DNA from: Rhodamnia argentea
Taxonomy: Eukaryota > Streptophyta > Magnoliopsida > Myrtales > Myrtaceae
Assembly (NCBI RefSeq): GCF_020921035.1
Contig: NC_063160.1
Coordinates: forward strand, 19,185,095 to 19,249,094
DNA: 64,000 nucleotides
Direction of reading: 5' to 3'
Positions 10,961 through 26,171 of this stretch are shown in pieces. The position numbers and the translations under genes were made by a program. The notes beneath the pieces were generated by a model. The model was not told the DNA's origin. It did no database searches and was given only the letters and a program-made list of their open reading frames with translations. How positions within the stretch are numbered: the first letter of the stretch is position 1; the number at the start of each line of letters is the position of its first letter.

Positions 10961-12889
10961 AGTGTATGATTATATACGGGCAATGTTACCACACGCGCTC
11001 TGCCTTCAAGGTTGGGTCCACCGCTTAGACCAATGGCGTAACGTTAATGAACACAATGCAAGAGGCTCGGTCATATTCCCCATGTTCATACAGAATACAT
11101 CAAATCATGACACGAACAGACATGGGGTCCTCCATCCTCCAAAGTTCAAAATTGGATGACTTCCAAGTCAACAGCAGTGCGTCAACGCACACCCAAAGAG
11201 AGAGCTGGTTTTCCATTACCCTAGGGTGCACACCTTGAATACCTATCTACCAACACCTTTTAAAGGGTCAAAATGAGACGAGAGTCAGAATTTGCATGCC
11301 ACAAGGAGGCGGCTGGCTACCAAACTCCTCTATATTCAATCACTTTGCAACTGACTTCTGCACAGGGATCTCGATTCCAATGTGAAACCGTCAACTTTCA
11401 GCTCCTCATATCTCTCCTGTCGAATGCTTCATCGCTGCGGCCACTGGCCTCACCACAAAGTAATATTGCCTCCTTTTGACCAGATTAGGGTTTCTTGGGG
11501 TTTTATTGAAGTTGGACCGTCTGCATATGTTTACTCTTTAGAAGCAAATAATATAGAGATTGATGTGCATTTTTTTTCTCTGTTTACCTTGGTGATATAG
11601 CGTGTTCTTGCATCGTGGGGGAATTCATTGGAAAGACGCAGTCACACTGGACGGTCAGAGAAAGCTTTTCGAGTCAAGCTTGTCTTTCCTTGTGGCTTCT
11701 ATTATATATTTCCAATACTCCGATACATACAACCTCGGGCCATGTCCGGGACTCTCGACGACGATGTCATAACCTATGCACCCGTGCTTGGACTCGTTGA
11801 GATGTCTCATAGTCGATTCGGGAAGATGAATCTTAGCTTTTGATTTTGCACGTCCTTATCAAAGTACAGGTGATATTGCATAGATCAGGATGGAGATTGA
11901 TTCTCGATCCTCTTTACTTATCCAAATCCATCTCTTGCTTAGGTTAGGATTGACCACACTTACAAGGAATTTTACGTTACAATCCAAATGCATGTGACAA
12001 AAACCTCGATACGGTAAAGGGATAGAGAATTCCCGTCCTCGGCCATTTCATATACAAGAGATGAGGAACTGTTCTGATGGTAACATCGTACATACAATTT
12101 CATGCTTCTTGACAACACTCCTCAATAAGATAGGTGGAAACAAAATATGTTGTGCACGAAGCTACTGCTTTTTATGGCCTTGCCCATTTGATCATTTCCT
12201 TCGCTTTTAGGGATTCGTTAATGAGTTTTGCTAATATAACGGACTTTGAGTGACTGTTAGAGTAACAGCATGTTGTTGGACACAAATCTTACAGTAGCGG
12301 ACTCCACAAGAATTTCTAATTATTATTTTTTTGTGGCCCGGAACATGTTAATCTCATCGTAAAGTAAGGGCAGCTGCATAATCTTTTTTCTTTCGTTTTC
12401 CATCTGGAATGAGGAAGACGTGCACATTTGTCCTGCCTATGAACTGTTCGCTCCAATTAGATGATTGGATGTCACGACGTCGATGATTAAGACACGATTT
12501 TAACGTTGCCATTCTTCTTTACATAGATATCTTAGTCAATAGTGAGGCTTTTCAATCAATCTTGATCTTCGACCAAAAGAAAAAGAAAATCAATTTTGAT
12601 GTAGGCACATATAGTTGTAGCACCTCTCCTCGATTTGTCCGTTCATGGAGAGAGGCATATTCAAGAAACGGACAGCCTGGAAAACAACGCACATATGGTT
12701 AAAACACGATGCGGGAAATGTTCGTTAAGAACAAAACGTGTGACTTCAAACGTATTTTCACTCTGGTCCTCCAACATCATCATCGGGCCAGAGCAAACTA
12801 GCTGCTCCTAACGGCGACTAATCAATTCGTTACAGTTTATACGCTCGCTCCTTGAAGCCCCAATTAGCCATGGTGAGTTAATATGAGAT
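10961..12889. other. Intergenic, no gene recognised
   Basis: Several frames of 60-100 codons exist (for example 11273-11479 and 11628-11843), but none shows a conserved motif, supported splice pattern or plausible initiation. No tRNA or repeat was identified. Confidence 0.5.
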
Positions 12890-13444
12890 CCTGAGGAAAA
12901 TTGTCTAAAAAATATTTAGCCTATTGTAAGGCGGCCAATTCAGCCATAAATCTTTTGATAATTGCCAATGTAGTTATTCCAGCCAATTTTGACAGGAAAT
13001 TGCTAATTTGGACGCCAATCGTGCTGACGTAGCACAACCGACACTAATATAGACAATTTTTTCAATTCCAAGAATTTTTTTCTTTTTTTCCTTTTTCTTT
13101 TGTTTATATTTTTTCATTGTGGCCGGCAAAGGTCCAGCCCCTATCAAATTCAGTGAGGGCAGCCCATGCCAGACATCGTGAAGGCCATGATCCTTGTCGG
13201 CCGCACTAATGATGAGGATCATGGCAAGGAATGATAATACTCATAGTATCAACAACAAAATCATAAATATTTTTTTAAAAATTACAAAAAATATCCACGC
13301 CAATGATTTTTAATCAAAATTAACCGAAAGACTGCATCGACCAACTGTCAAAAGGTTTAAAATTAAATTGATAAAATTGAAAGATTTATGACTAAATTGG
13401 CATCCGTACATTAAATTTAAGGTTCTTTTTTAGTAATTTCCCCA
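12890..13444. mobile_element. Foldback element, degenerate copy
   Basis: The left arm (about 12890-13060) and right arm (about 13270-13444) are diverged inverted repeats made of the same units as the 14989 element, including the inner 'aaaatca..ggcgtggat' block. The core of about 200 bp has a GC-rich patch around 13120-13220. Arm ends are approximate. Confidence 0.6.
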
Positions 13445-14988
13445 TCTTAAATTGTATGGGTTTCGTTTAGCTTCATCAAATCACGTGATGAGCTCATAAG
13501 TACCATATTATGCCAACGTCTACTTGTATGCACGAAAAAGATTTACGCACGTTTTTCTCAACATGCAGGAATCGAGATAAATTATCAATTTTTCGCCCCA
13601 TTAGATGCTCGGAAAAAGGACAAAATCGTACTGTGAAATTTATGATGCGCATGGTCGCAGTTTCACCTAACTGAAATAACACAACTATGCAAGATTTCTT
13701 TGCCTCCGACCTAAAAAGCCGACGCATACGTGGAGCTTTCTCGGCGAGCTGTGCGATCAAGAACATGAGGTCCAATCTTTCGTGGGCTCACCAACCTAAT
13801 CATACGCCACGCAACTGGCTGGAGTACCCCCACCAATTATTAGATTGAATGGGGATGATGGAACGTGAAATCATAAAATCACCGGTTCAAATTCAATCTA
13901 CACAAATAAAACTAAAAAGAAAAGGAAAAAAGATAAATGAAATTTCGCAAATCCCCACAAAAATATGGGGGGAGCGGAGTCAAGTTGTCCTCTACTCGAA
14001 CAAGTCAACATGGTACTGCGCTCCCGGTTCTTGAATGATCATGCAAAAGCTTGACCGTACCTCGTGCGGTGGCGCGTCATAAGGTGGAAAAAAATTGAGT
14101 TATAATTGTAAATGCGTCTATGTCGGAGACCAATTTTTCTTTCCTTCATCATATCAGTTAAACTTATAGGACTCGGACAACAGTAGCCCCGATACCATAT
14201 CAGAAAGTCAAACTCAAAATCTTAGGCTTATAGGTAAAGCGAGACCATATGAATATAAAGCGCATATAAGACTCGTTGTAAGGCGATGTGGGACAACAAC
14301 AACTTCAACACATTCCAGGGAGTACCCCAATTTTTACATTCCGGAGTTCGGACGAAGAAGTTTAAGGACTTGCTCAAGTCCGAGTATAAATGAGTGTGTA
14401 TTAGAGACCAATTTTTTTTCATTTTCAGATACAGCATTTTTAAAAAATTTAGTACATTTCTCACGCATGATACAAGAGAGACAATGTATTCAAAATTACA
14501 GTAATTCGTTTGATGGGCATTTAACAGGTGCCGTTAGGGCACTTACAAATAAAATTCATTTATAAATAGTTCTTGATAAGAGCGCAAAAAATATAGTAAA
14601 AACGACTGAAAATGCGTCTCAAAAACAAGGAAAGAAAAAATAACATATTTCAAGAAAGTAAGTTTGCATTTCTCTAAAGCACAATGCACGACCCTTGAAA
14701 AGTCTGCTGGAGACATAGCATTCCTTATTATATAACATTTATGTGTATCTAGTTATTATTCATGCATATATTACTTGTCTCAAATCCTTTTTTTTTTTTT
14801 TTTGTTTAATGTAATCAAGAACAATTATGATAACCCATGCATGTGGGAAAGAACACCAACACCGATGACGGAAAATGGAGATTAGGCGGGCATTGTGCAC
14901 ATGCATGCACAAGTACTTACGTTGATGAGGATATTGGAATAATGTCTAGTATTTTCAGACACGTATACGTGCATACATGGGAGAAGTG
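13445..14988. other. Intergenic, no gene recognised
   Basis: AT-rich, with a poly-T run near 14786. The short frames have no recognisable motifs. No RNA gene was seen. Confidence 0.5.
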
Positions 14989-15621
14989 TCAAAAAAGTCT
15001 TAAACCTATTACATTAGTGCCAATTCAGTCCTAAATCTTTTGTATTGATGCCAATTAAGTCCTAAACATTTTATTAGTGTCAATTCAATCCTAAACCTTT
15101 TACAATAGTGTCAATTTAGTCCTAAAAATTTTGCATTTATGCCAATTGAGTCAATTCGGTCAATTTTGATTGAAAATCACTAGCATGGACATCGATTGTC
15201 CTACATGGCACGGCTAACGCTAACTTGGACATTTTTTAATATTATTTTAATATTTTAAATAATTTTTTAAGCATTTTTTTGGTTTTTTTCAAAATTATTT
15301 TTAAAAATTATTTAAAATATCAAAAAAATATTAAAAAAATATCCACATTAGCGCCAACCGTGCCACGTAGGATAATTGATGTCCATCCTAGTGATTTTCA
15401 ATCAAATTTGGCCGAATTGACTCAATTGACATAAATACAAAATTTTTAGGACTAAATTGACACTATTATGAAAGGTTTAGGATTGAATTGACACTAATAA
15501 AAGGTTTAGGACTTAATTGGCACCAACACAAAATGTTTAGGACTGAATTGATACCAAAAAAAGGTTTATGACTAAATTGACACTAATGCAATAGGTTTAT
15601 GACTTTTTTGACACTTTCCCC
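14989..15621. mobile_element. Foldback element, near-perfect long palindrome
   Basis: The left arm begins 'gggagaagtgtcaaaaaagt' and the right arm ends with its reverse complement ('...acttttttgacactttcccc'). The arms match over about 300 bp each, with only an AT-rich turn near 15240-15330. Each arm contains about five units of roughly 35-40 bp with the pattern 'gtcaattcagtcctaaacctttt', then a single-copy block (about 15140-15225) that ends in 'tcctac.tggcacgg'. There is no coding capacity, so this is a non-autonomous element able to form a very long hairpin. Confidence 0.85.
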
Positions 15622-18349
15622 AAAAATTTGGCAATGTCGATTATGAGTATTGCATAAAAATTGAATCTAATGTTCACTATAATTTGATACATGTAAGAGA
15701 CTGCATGTACCTCAATCAAAACTGTCCAATTCTTTTATTCTTGCTATCAACCGCATGTACTTTTAATGTGTTCTTGTATTTATAGTCAGGTCCACACACC
15801 GGCAATGTCTGAAGATCGTAACGAACTTACCGGTTCAAAAACATAACCATTTAAACGGGAATCGATGCTCCGTCACTTGTGTTTGTTTGGCTAGTCTGAT
15901 CTTATTTTCTTTTATTGAACCATGTAGTATTCAGCAGTTCGGTCCGATATGTGATGCGGTTTCGATAACACCGATCCATGAATAGTCCCGAACGCATGCA
16001 CATAAGTTTCATCGTGAACATAGTTCTCGGGAAACACATCGATAATCGAATATCACATTAAGCCATGCGACAAACAAAAACCCTATTTCGGACCAACGTT
16101 ATTGTGAGAATCTGAGGCAAACATCTGTATCCCCCGTTGTCTTCTTCACAGTGAAAGCGATATACGGAGACAAAGATATGGCAATCTATTTATTTCTTTT
16201 GGAACGACCTATGGGAATCAAATTGAGCCGGCAATAGGCAGCTACTACTTTCTTTCTTTTTTTGGGGGGTCAGATAGACATCTACTACTTAAATTTCTCT
16301 TTTGTCTGATATATAAGAGATTCTCAGCGTAATTTCCAACTAATAGAATTGAATTCACTCCTGATATCAATCTTCAAAAGGGAAATATCTGAGGCTTCAC
16401 GTTCAAGATGATGATCACTTCGAGTAGAGATGGTGAACGCCCTCGGTTTCAATTTGACGGTCAATTCTGGCATAGGAGGGAAAGTGGGTGCAAGGCTAGG
16501 GCCAGCCTTGACCTAAGAGTGGTGCAGTCGATAAATATGGCGTCACCTTTCCTTAATGGGTTAGATTAAGTCCCAATTAGTATTAGGGAGGCACCCACTT
16601 ACATGTTCCTTTGTCTATGTCCAATCAAATGAAATTGAAAATGGGAACCAAAGTATATTCGTATCCATTATCCATGCCTGTTTGCATCGAACTATGGCCT
16701 CATCAAATTGTGATTCCTTGAGCAATATACGAGACGGCACAATACATGATGAGGATGATGTATGCATGTATTCATGTTCTCGGGGATGTATACGTGTATT
16801 GTGCTATATAATAAGGGTATCCAAATCTTTTTGGCTCAATAATTCTCACGTATATACGCAGAATGCTCCTCCCACGTGAATCGGATAAAGATACACCCAC
16901 AAGCTAGCGAGTCTGGCGCAAAATGTTGCTCACGGTAAGAGATGTAGTGATTTGAATACCAAATCTGACCCATCCAAACTAGCTGCTTGAACCATTCAGC
17001 CAATACCTCAATGATCCCGCATGTCGTACCAATTGAATGTTTCGAGCATCTTGACTAGGTATTCTCTATTAGCGTGACAGCTCCACGTTTCATGCACAGA
17101 AAGCAATTATCGGAACACACACAAATCAATATTTCTGAAAAAGTCGCCCTCGGAAAATGCTCAAACGAGGTGACATTATTGAGCGAAAAAGACTGCATGC
17201 ACATCAGTCTTATCTCTTCCGCCGAAGATAACACCTAAAAGAATGAGCGAATAAGACGATCCGTGCCATTATTTTGAGAGGGAAGGGCAAATACGGGCTG
17301 CACCACCCAAATCTTGCATGTGGGCATGTTTGAATGATCGCAGTCCGAGAGTAGAAAAAGCCGACCATGGAGTATTTATAAATGACAGCACACCACGGTT
17401 GATATTTGAGGAGCTTCCCTCCTCCTCCTCCCTTTTCCCATGCTGCACCACAACGACTCCCCTCCTCCCGTCAAACAAATCATTAACAAGACAAAGCCAT
17501 CACGTCCCAAGTCTCACAATCACGTGCCTCAAAACCCACCCACAAACGTCACGCAGAATCAAAAGTCTTCAAAACTAAAATTAAATATGTGACGTCGACA
17601 ACGTTGTGCTCCGACTGTGATGACTTGACCAGCCGCCTTTTTTACAAAAATTTTCAAAGTTTTGCATTCAATTAAGTTATCATGCCACGATTCGGTCACG
17701 CTCGTTTGATTCGGTAAAGAACGCCCTGTGCTCGTTTGCGTGTTTGTCGTTTTGGTTCTGAATCCGCGGTTTGTGTCCCCGTGGTTTGGTAATAACACAC
17801 CCTTGGAAGGCACCTTTTAACTTGGTTGACTAAGACAATTCCATTATGTTAATTCCTCACCAAACTCTCCCTTTGACCCACCCGCCTCCTCTTGCCTGTA
17901 GTGTGACTGTCTATCTTTTGACTTTGATAATCGGTCCGATTTAACAGTCTTTTATATAGTCCTTCTTTATATCTCTTGGAAAAAAAAAATTGTATGTTCC
18001 CTTTAAATGAAAAATATGGAAATTGAGAAATTAAATATGACATCTGAAAGCCAAAGAGGAAAAAAAAAAGGGATTGAAAAAATGAGAAAAATAAATATTG
18101 GAAAGGGAGAAATTGACTGATAACAAGCATGGAGGCTCATAAATTGGACTGTTGAGCCACAAATACGACCCGACACCCAATTAATGTTGTCACTTACAAC
18201 CTTCACTTACCGTCCAATAATGGCGTAACAAACTCTATTCTGGGAAAGCCTTTGTCGCCAAACTTATGCAATAACTTTCTTGCTTTACCTTTCTTCTTGA
18301 ATGAAATTAATTTCGACGTGACGGAGACATTTCGGGATTTTTCGTTACA
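15622..18349. other. Intergenic, no gene recognised
   Basis: Frames at 16682-16879 and 17269-17813 are short, overlap on opposite strands and show no conserved motif. Homopurine stretches around 18045-18110 are low complexity. Confidence 0.5.
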
Positions 18350-18770
18350 TGTCAAATCAAGTCGAAACCCTCTCTAGGGTCTCCGATTAACGAGAGATCC
18401 AAAACTCGTTTCCAAGAGCAAATCAATATCGATCAGGGTTTGCTTGATTTCGAATTCTCAATAATATAACACAACAGCATCGAATTCCTCTCCTGTGACG
18501 TGTCTGGTAAGTTGTACCGCCTATAATACTGCATCAAGAGCCGAGCTTTTAGGTGGGTTCCGAATGGTCATCCACATTTCAAATATTTCATACCTCGATA
18601 GAGATAGATTTCGAAATCAGAGCGAATTCCTTTTGCACTTTTCACGAACCCGTTCGGGTTCATCCCAAGCGGAAGTTACGCGCAAGCTGGCATAACTTTG
18701 TGATGAAGGAGTAAAAGATGTTTACTAGCTCAAGTTTAGGAAGCAGTTGGATTGTGGTCCACGTTCAAAC
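18350..18770 (+). repeat. 5' flank of squalene epoxidase, duplicated at 23215-23675
   Basis: Shared ordered segments include 'gggtct..gattaac', 'gcatcaaga..cgag.t', 'gagatagattt' and 'ctggcataactttgtgatg'. With the matching 3' flanks this marks an old tandem duplication of the whole locus. Confidence 0.7.
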
Positions 18771-18848
18771 AAGTCCAGCTACTTGAGCTCTCATTTGAAA
18801 AATACCGCAGCAATTTGTGCTGGCGAAAATACGCTCGATGCCAATTTA

Positions 18849-18891
18849 AAAAATATAATAATAATAATAATAAATAAATAAATAAATAAAT
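18849..18891. repeat. (ATA)n(AAAT)n microsatellite
   Basis: Simple AT-only trinucleotide then tetranucleotide repeats, about 340-380 bp upstream of the squalene epoxidase start codon. Confidence 0.85.
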
Positions 18892-19002
18892 GGAAAAAAG
18901 AAAAAAGGAAAATGCGGTGGAAATGGCAAAGGGAAGGCGCGTCCACGTTTACGGTCACAGAAACGGAAAGGCGAGCGGGGGAAAGGAAAAGGCGTGGTCG
19001 GC

Positions 19003-19010
19003 CTATAAAA
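19003..19010 (+). promoter_or_regulatory. Probable TATA box of squalene epoxidase
   Basis: ctataaaa lies 220 bp upstream of the ATG, which would give a 5' UTR of roughly 190 bases. Judged by sequence and distance only. Confidence 0.5.
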
Positions 19011-19229
19011 AGAGCGCCAACTTCGCTTCGATGCTTCACCCCACGCAAACACATTTTAAATTTGCACCCTTCCGAAATCTGGTGACGGAAGCTTTTGCAC
19101 CCCCGTAAGCAAGGCCGAGCTCCAAACCTCGCCGGCGACCGTCTTCTTCTCCATCTCTCTGGCTGTCGGATCGCGGAGGTGGTTGTCGGGCTGTTTGAGC
19201 CGGGATCAGTCTCTGAAAGGGGTTGGACG

Positions 19230-22211
<2,982 letters not shown>

Positions 22212-22715
22212 TGGAGCGAAGCACCCGAATATGCGGTCGAGTTCGTTTCTGTCATTTACATTAGTCTCTCGTGTCAGATAGAGAGGGCTTGTAGCTATGC
22301 TACACTCAGAAGAGAATTGTGCGGTACAACTTTAGTTCCGTGACGATATGTCGATTCATTTCAGAACAAGATCTTCCCACGAACATTGAACTTTTGCCAG
22401 TTCTCTAGCTGATCCAATCAAATGTTAATAAATACTCCTACCTCTCCTCTTTTCGTCTCCTCTTACTTTGGAAGCACCATTTCACTCCACATTATAGAAG
22501 AATGGAAACGAATGGATGATAAGATTCTTTCTTTCATAGATTTTGTATAATGGCAATGAAGCAGCAAATAGACTTTTGATCCTAGTATATGCATGTGTAC
22601 ATTAATTCGCTCAACCCCCAAAACGGTGCTTCAGTATCACAACCAACAAAGTGGTTGTGATCCTTTCCACATCAAGCCGATCGACAGCGGATGCAATTCC
22701 GCACCGGTTTACACA
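22212..22715 (+). other. 3' flank of squalene epoxidase
   Basis: Presumed 3' UTR and terminator region; no single polyadenylation site was chosen. The part up to 22715 has no counterpart in the deleted second copy. Confidence 0.5.
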
Positions 22716-23125
22716 TCGAGTTCGCAAATTAATCTCCTTTGATCTGCTCGTCAGAAACATCAGGAGGCATACAAAATATCTGCACTGTCGCCGCAATCCA
22801 TCAGCAACGGCGAAATTCTATTTGCAAAAGACTCTGTTCTCGACATCGGAAATGTTACTGCTAGAAAGTGAAGGCCATTGTTACATTTTGAGCCTTGTCT
22901 GATAAGAAACTTCACTTCAGCTAGTTCACATCGTACAGGAACTTCTCAGCTGTCCGGGTGCGCAAAATGTCAACTGAAAATCCGATTTCTTGAACCATCT
23001 AATTTGTCATTTGAGGAGATTCCTTGCAAGTCTAACCTTACTTTGCTTATTTAGATTTGACTTGCTTTTTTCGCTTACTTCATAAGTCAACATCATCGAA
23101 TTGTCAGTATTCTCTTCATACTTAA
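22716..23125 (+). repeat. 3' flank of squalene epoxidase, duplicated at 24008-24440
   Basis: Shared segments in order: 'ctcctttgat..gctc.tcag', 'gaaattctatttgcaaaaga', 'aggaacttctca', 'gcaaaatgtcaactgaa' and 'tcaacatcatcgaattgtca'. The two are about 1.3 kb apart in direct orientation. Confidence 0.8.
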
Positions 23126-23214
23126 AAGATATTCCTGATCTACACTCTCCTCTTAAGATACTCACATGCTAACTCATGGGTCAAAATTTTATTGGCTGTC
23201 CGGCCAATTATCGA

Positions 23215-23675
23215 GATCCGGTTCTGATTACTTGTGAAATCGATTCCGAACCTCTACGGGGTCTTTGATTAACAAGGCATCTCGAACAGGTTCCGGTCGG
23301 AACCTAAGAACATGAAATCCTCTCTTTTATAAGTTTGGTGAGTCGTATCGTCTATATTGCATCAAGAAGTCGAGTTATTGGTGGGTTTGAAGTGGGCTTC
23401 ACATATTCGTACCCCGACGGAGATAGATTTTCGACTTTCAAAACACGGTTGAATTTGAGTTGTACTCTAACATGATCGGATCTTTTCGAGACGGGTTACG
23501 CCGATCAAAAACCGTCCCGATCCTAATAAACCTCACGAATTATCAAAACGTGAAAAAAAAAAATTTTCCTTTCACTTTTCAGTCGATGGATTTCTTTCCA
23601 AGCAAAAGTGTGGCACAAACTGGCATAACTTTGTGATGTAGAAGTTAACAATGTTTGTAGCTCAATTCGGCGAGG
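23215..23675 (+). repeat. 5' flank of the lost second squalene epoxidase copy
   Basis: Direct repeat of 18350-18770, starting about 90 bp after the 3' flank of the intact copy. It is followed by about 240 bp of unmatched sequence and then the exon 8 remnant, with no gene body between. Confidence 0.7.
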
Positions 23676-23922
23676 CGTTAGACCCAAGAATCCATCGCCC
23701 AATATATTTTTTTTCCCTTCATGATAATGTCTCACCTGCAAATAATTTATTGCGAGGAGAAATCTAGGGATGAGCAGCTGTAATAAGAAATTCCAGTTCT
23801 GCATCCAACAACCAATAATGATATGAATTCAAGACCTCCCTCCTTCTACTTGATTTACCGGTGCAAAGCAGTCGCATGTCTATAAAAATCATATAAATCA
23901 AAAGTCGAGCGATGTGGATCGT

Positions 23923-24007
23923 CATCCTTGAAGCGGCTCGGCATTAGATGAGGGACAGCAATTTCTAATCAGCAATTTCTCATTTCAGGGTGCATCAGGC
24001 ATCATCT
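23923..24007 (+). pseudogene. Squalene epoxidase remnant (end of last intron plus first bases of exon 8)
   Basis: The segment matches the last intron of the intact gene ('agcaatttctaatcagca..ttctcatttcag') including its acceptor at 23987-23988. It then matches the first 19 bases of exon 8 (codons for GASGII). Homology to the gene stops at 24007 and resumes with sequence equivalent to 22716, so the rest of exon 8 and the proximal 3' UTR are deleted. Exons 1-7 are also gone. Non-functional. Confidence 0.85.
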
Positions 24008-24440
24008 GAGTTCACGAGTGAGCTCCTTTGATCCGCTCATCAGAGACATCAGGAGCAAAAGATGGAATTCTATTTGCAAAAGATGTCGTCATTCTCTACC
24101 CGACCCAAATAAATAAATGACAAGAACACTGATAATACAGAAAGGATACAAGTTGCAAATTCTTTAAATATTCCGAACTGCCTGCTGACCAAGACACAAT
24201 AAATTTTCTTGACTTGCGAAACGTGACTGCCTTATCATGTTCACACCTGAGAGGAACTTCTCATGTCCAGGTGCAGCAAAATGTCAACTGAACATCTCAC
24301 TTCTTGTTATCTTCTAATTTGGCGCTTTAGGAGATGGCTGGCAAGTCTAACCTGACTTTGCTATTCATATTCGAACTGGCTTTTGCTTCCTTCGTAACTC
24401 AACATCATCGAATTGTCAATTTTCTCTCCATAACGAAACG
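24008..24440 (+). repeat. 3' flank of the lost second squalene epoxidase copy
   Basis: Direct repeat of 22716-23125, joined abruptly to the exon 8 remnant. Confidence 0.78.
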
Positions 24441-24973
24441 TTGCTCTCCTCTTAAATTTCTCATATTGTCAATGTCAGCTATCCAGCCTATTTTGTATTT
24501 TGACGTAGACAGCAGGCTAACGCAGCGATTTCTCGGATTCCTGGAACTTGGTACTGAAAAGGGCAGGAAAGAAAAAAAAAATCGACCCATGAAAAGAAAA
24601 AATTAGATGCTACTTCAGGCGATGAAGAAAGTGCGATCGATGACAGCGCGCTTGGACACGAAATATCCATCTGAATTGACGGGGAAATTGTGATAAACTG
24701 CATAATGGGATCTCAATAGATGAATCTTAAATGCACCAGTAAGTGTGCCTGATCATTGTTTGAGCTGAACTAGTTGCCACATTTGACTTCATTTTCACTT
24801 GAAACCAAAAGAGGAAAAAAAAGAAATCTGGCCCATAAGTTCGGGGTTCGCTTCAAGTGACAAAACGGGGCCAGTGTCATTCGGCCCGTTTTAAGTCGGG
24901 CCGTGATGTCTATAGTTCGGTCGTTCACAAAAGGAAGTCGAATTTCCTCGATGTCTGCGCAACAAACACAAAG
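24441..24973. other. Intergenic, nothing recognised
   Basis: AT-rich, with no conserved frame or repeat end. Confidence 0.5.
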
Positions 24974-24976
24974 TAA

Positions 24977-25385
24977 GGCCGTATCTAATAACGTTTCTAT
25001 TTTTGGAAACATATTTGAAATAAAAAAAATTATATTTTTATTTCCGGCTATAATTTTCGGGAATAGAAACGCGTTTGGCAAGTATAAAAAAAATATTTTT
25101 TTCACTAAAAGAAATTATCTACAATCAACGGCCGCCGACGGCCGCTTCATCTCCTCACCAACGATGGTGCGCGGTGGTGGCTTGTACGAACTCGCTCTCG
25201 AATTGTGTCTAAAAAGTATTCTAAATTTCAGAAATAAATTTTTTTATTTCCTTTTTTGATTTCAAAAGTGTTTCTTATTTTGAAATACTTTTGAAGTATT
25301 TTTCAACCATACACGTTTCTATTTCGATAATATTTCAGGAACACTCTTTAAACAGAAACTTTGCATAGTGTTACCGTACAGGCCC
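24977..25385. mobile_element. PIF/Harbinger-type MITE
   Basis: Terminal inverted repeats of the GGGCC type (left ggccgta..taacgtttct, right ending ..ttaccgtacaggccc) are flanked by a TAA on each side, as expected for the 3-bp TWA target of Tourist/Harbinger elements. The element is about 410 bp, AT-rich with a GC-rich centre (about 25125-25175), and non-coding. It lies just upstream of the 26172 gene. Confidence 0.7.
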
Positions 25386-25452
25386 TAAATTGGCAAAGCT
25401 ACGAGCGACATCCGCAGGCCCTAACTTGGCAAGGCTACGAGCGACATCCCCG
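25381..25452 (+). repeat. 36-bp tandem duplication at the MITE edge
   Basis: Two copies of a unit reading 'ggccctaa.ttggcaa.gct' then 'acgagcgacatcc', starting at 25381 and 25417. The first begins with the last bases of the MITE, so the duplication includes the element edge. It lies in the presumed promoter of the next gene. Confidence 0.8.
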
Positions 25453-26171
25453 TTCATCGCAGAAAGGCTCGATTTTGCTCACCCCCATCTTCGACCCACG
25501 GTCTTCCAGCTCTCGCACAGCGGTAGATTCCCGCAATTACTGTTGGGAATTTGAAATTAGGGTTTTCTGCGCAAGGGAACCGTTTCAATCCTCCAATTTA
25601 TCGGCTCGGCGCGTGACCCCTTGATCGATCGATCGAACTCGGTATGTTGCGATTAATTTCTCCCTGTTGGATTAGATTCTTTTACCGTTCAGTCATGGGT
25701 AATTTCAAGCGATACGAGATAGGTTGAAATTTCGTAGCTTTCTTCGTTCAGTCGTGTTAGTTAGTTTTGATGCTTGGGTAGTCTAACTGGAAATACTCTT
25801 GTATGTTTTGTGTTCCCGTGGAGGTGATCATCAATTCGTCAAATTCGAATTTTAATTCTTTTGGAAGCTGGGAAGTTTGTGGATGAATAAAAATCGTAAC
25901 TTTGATGTGTGCAGCCTGATTATGTCAAATCACAAGTGATGAATTTTCTGACGGAAGAGGAGAAACCTGACTTGAGAAAGTTGAGTGAGATACTTGTCAA
26001 TTAGGAGAAGTGAGGGAAATGAAGCAGTTCTGTGACGCCTGAGATTTCATCCTGAAAAGACTACATTGTTCTGTGATGGAAGTTTTGCTTAGGAAGATAA
26101 ATCCTTAAATTGTATTAGAATGAGATGCGCTGTCTCCTATGCTTATTGGACTGTGCTCTTTTTAGTGTCCA

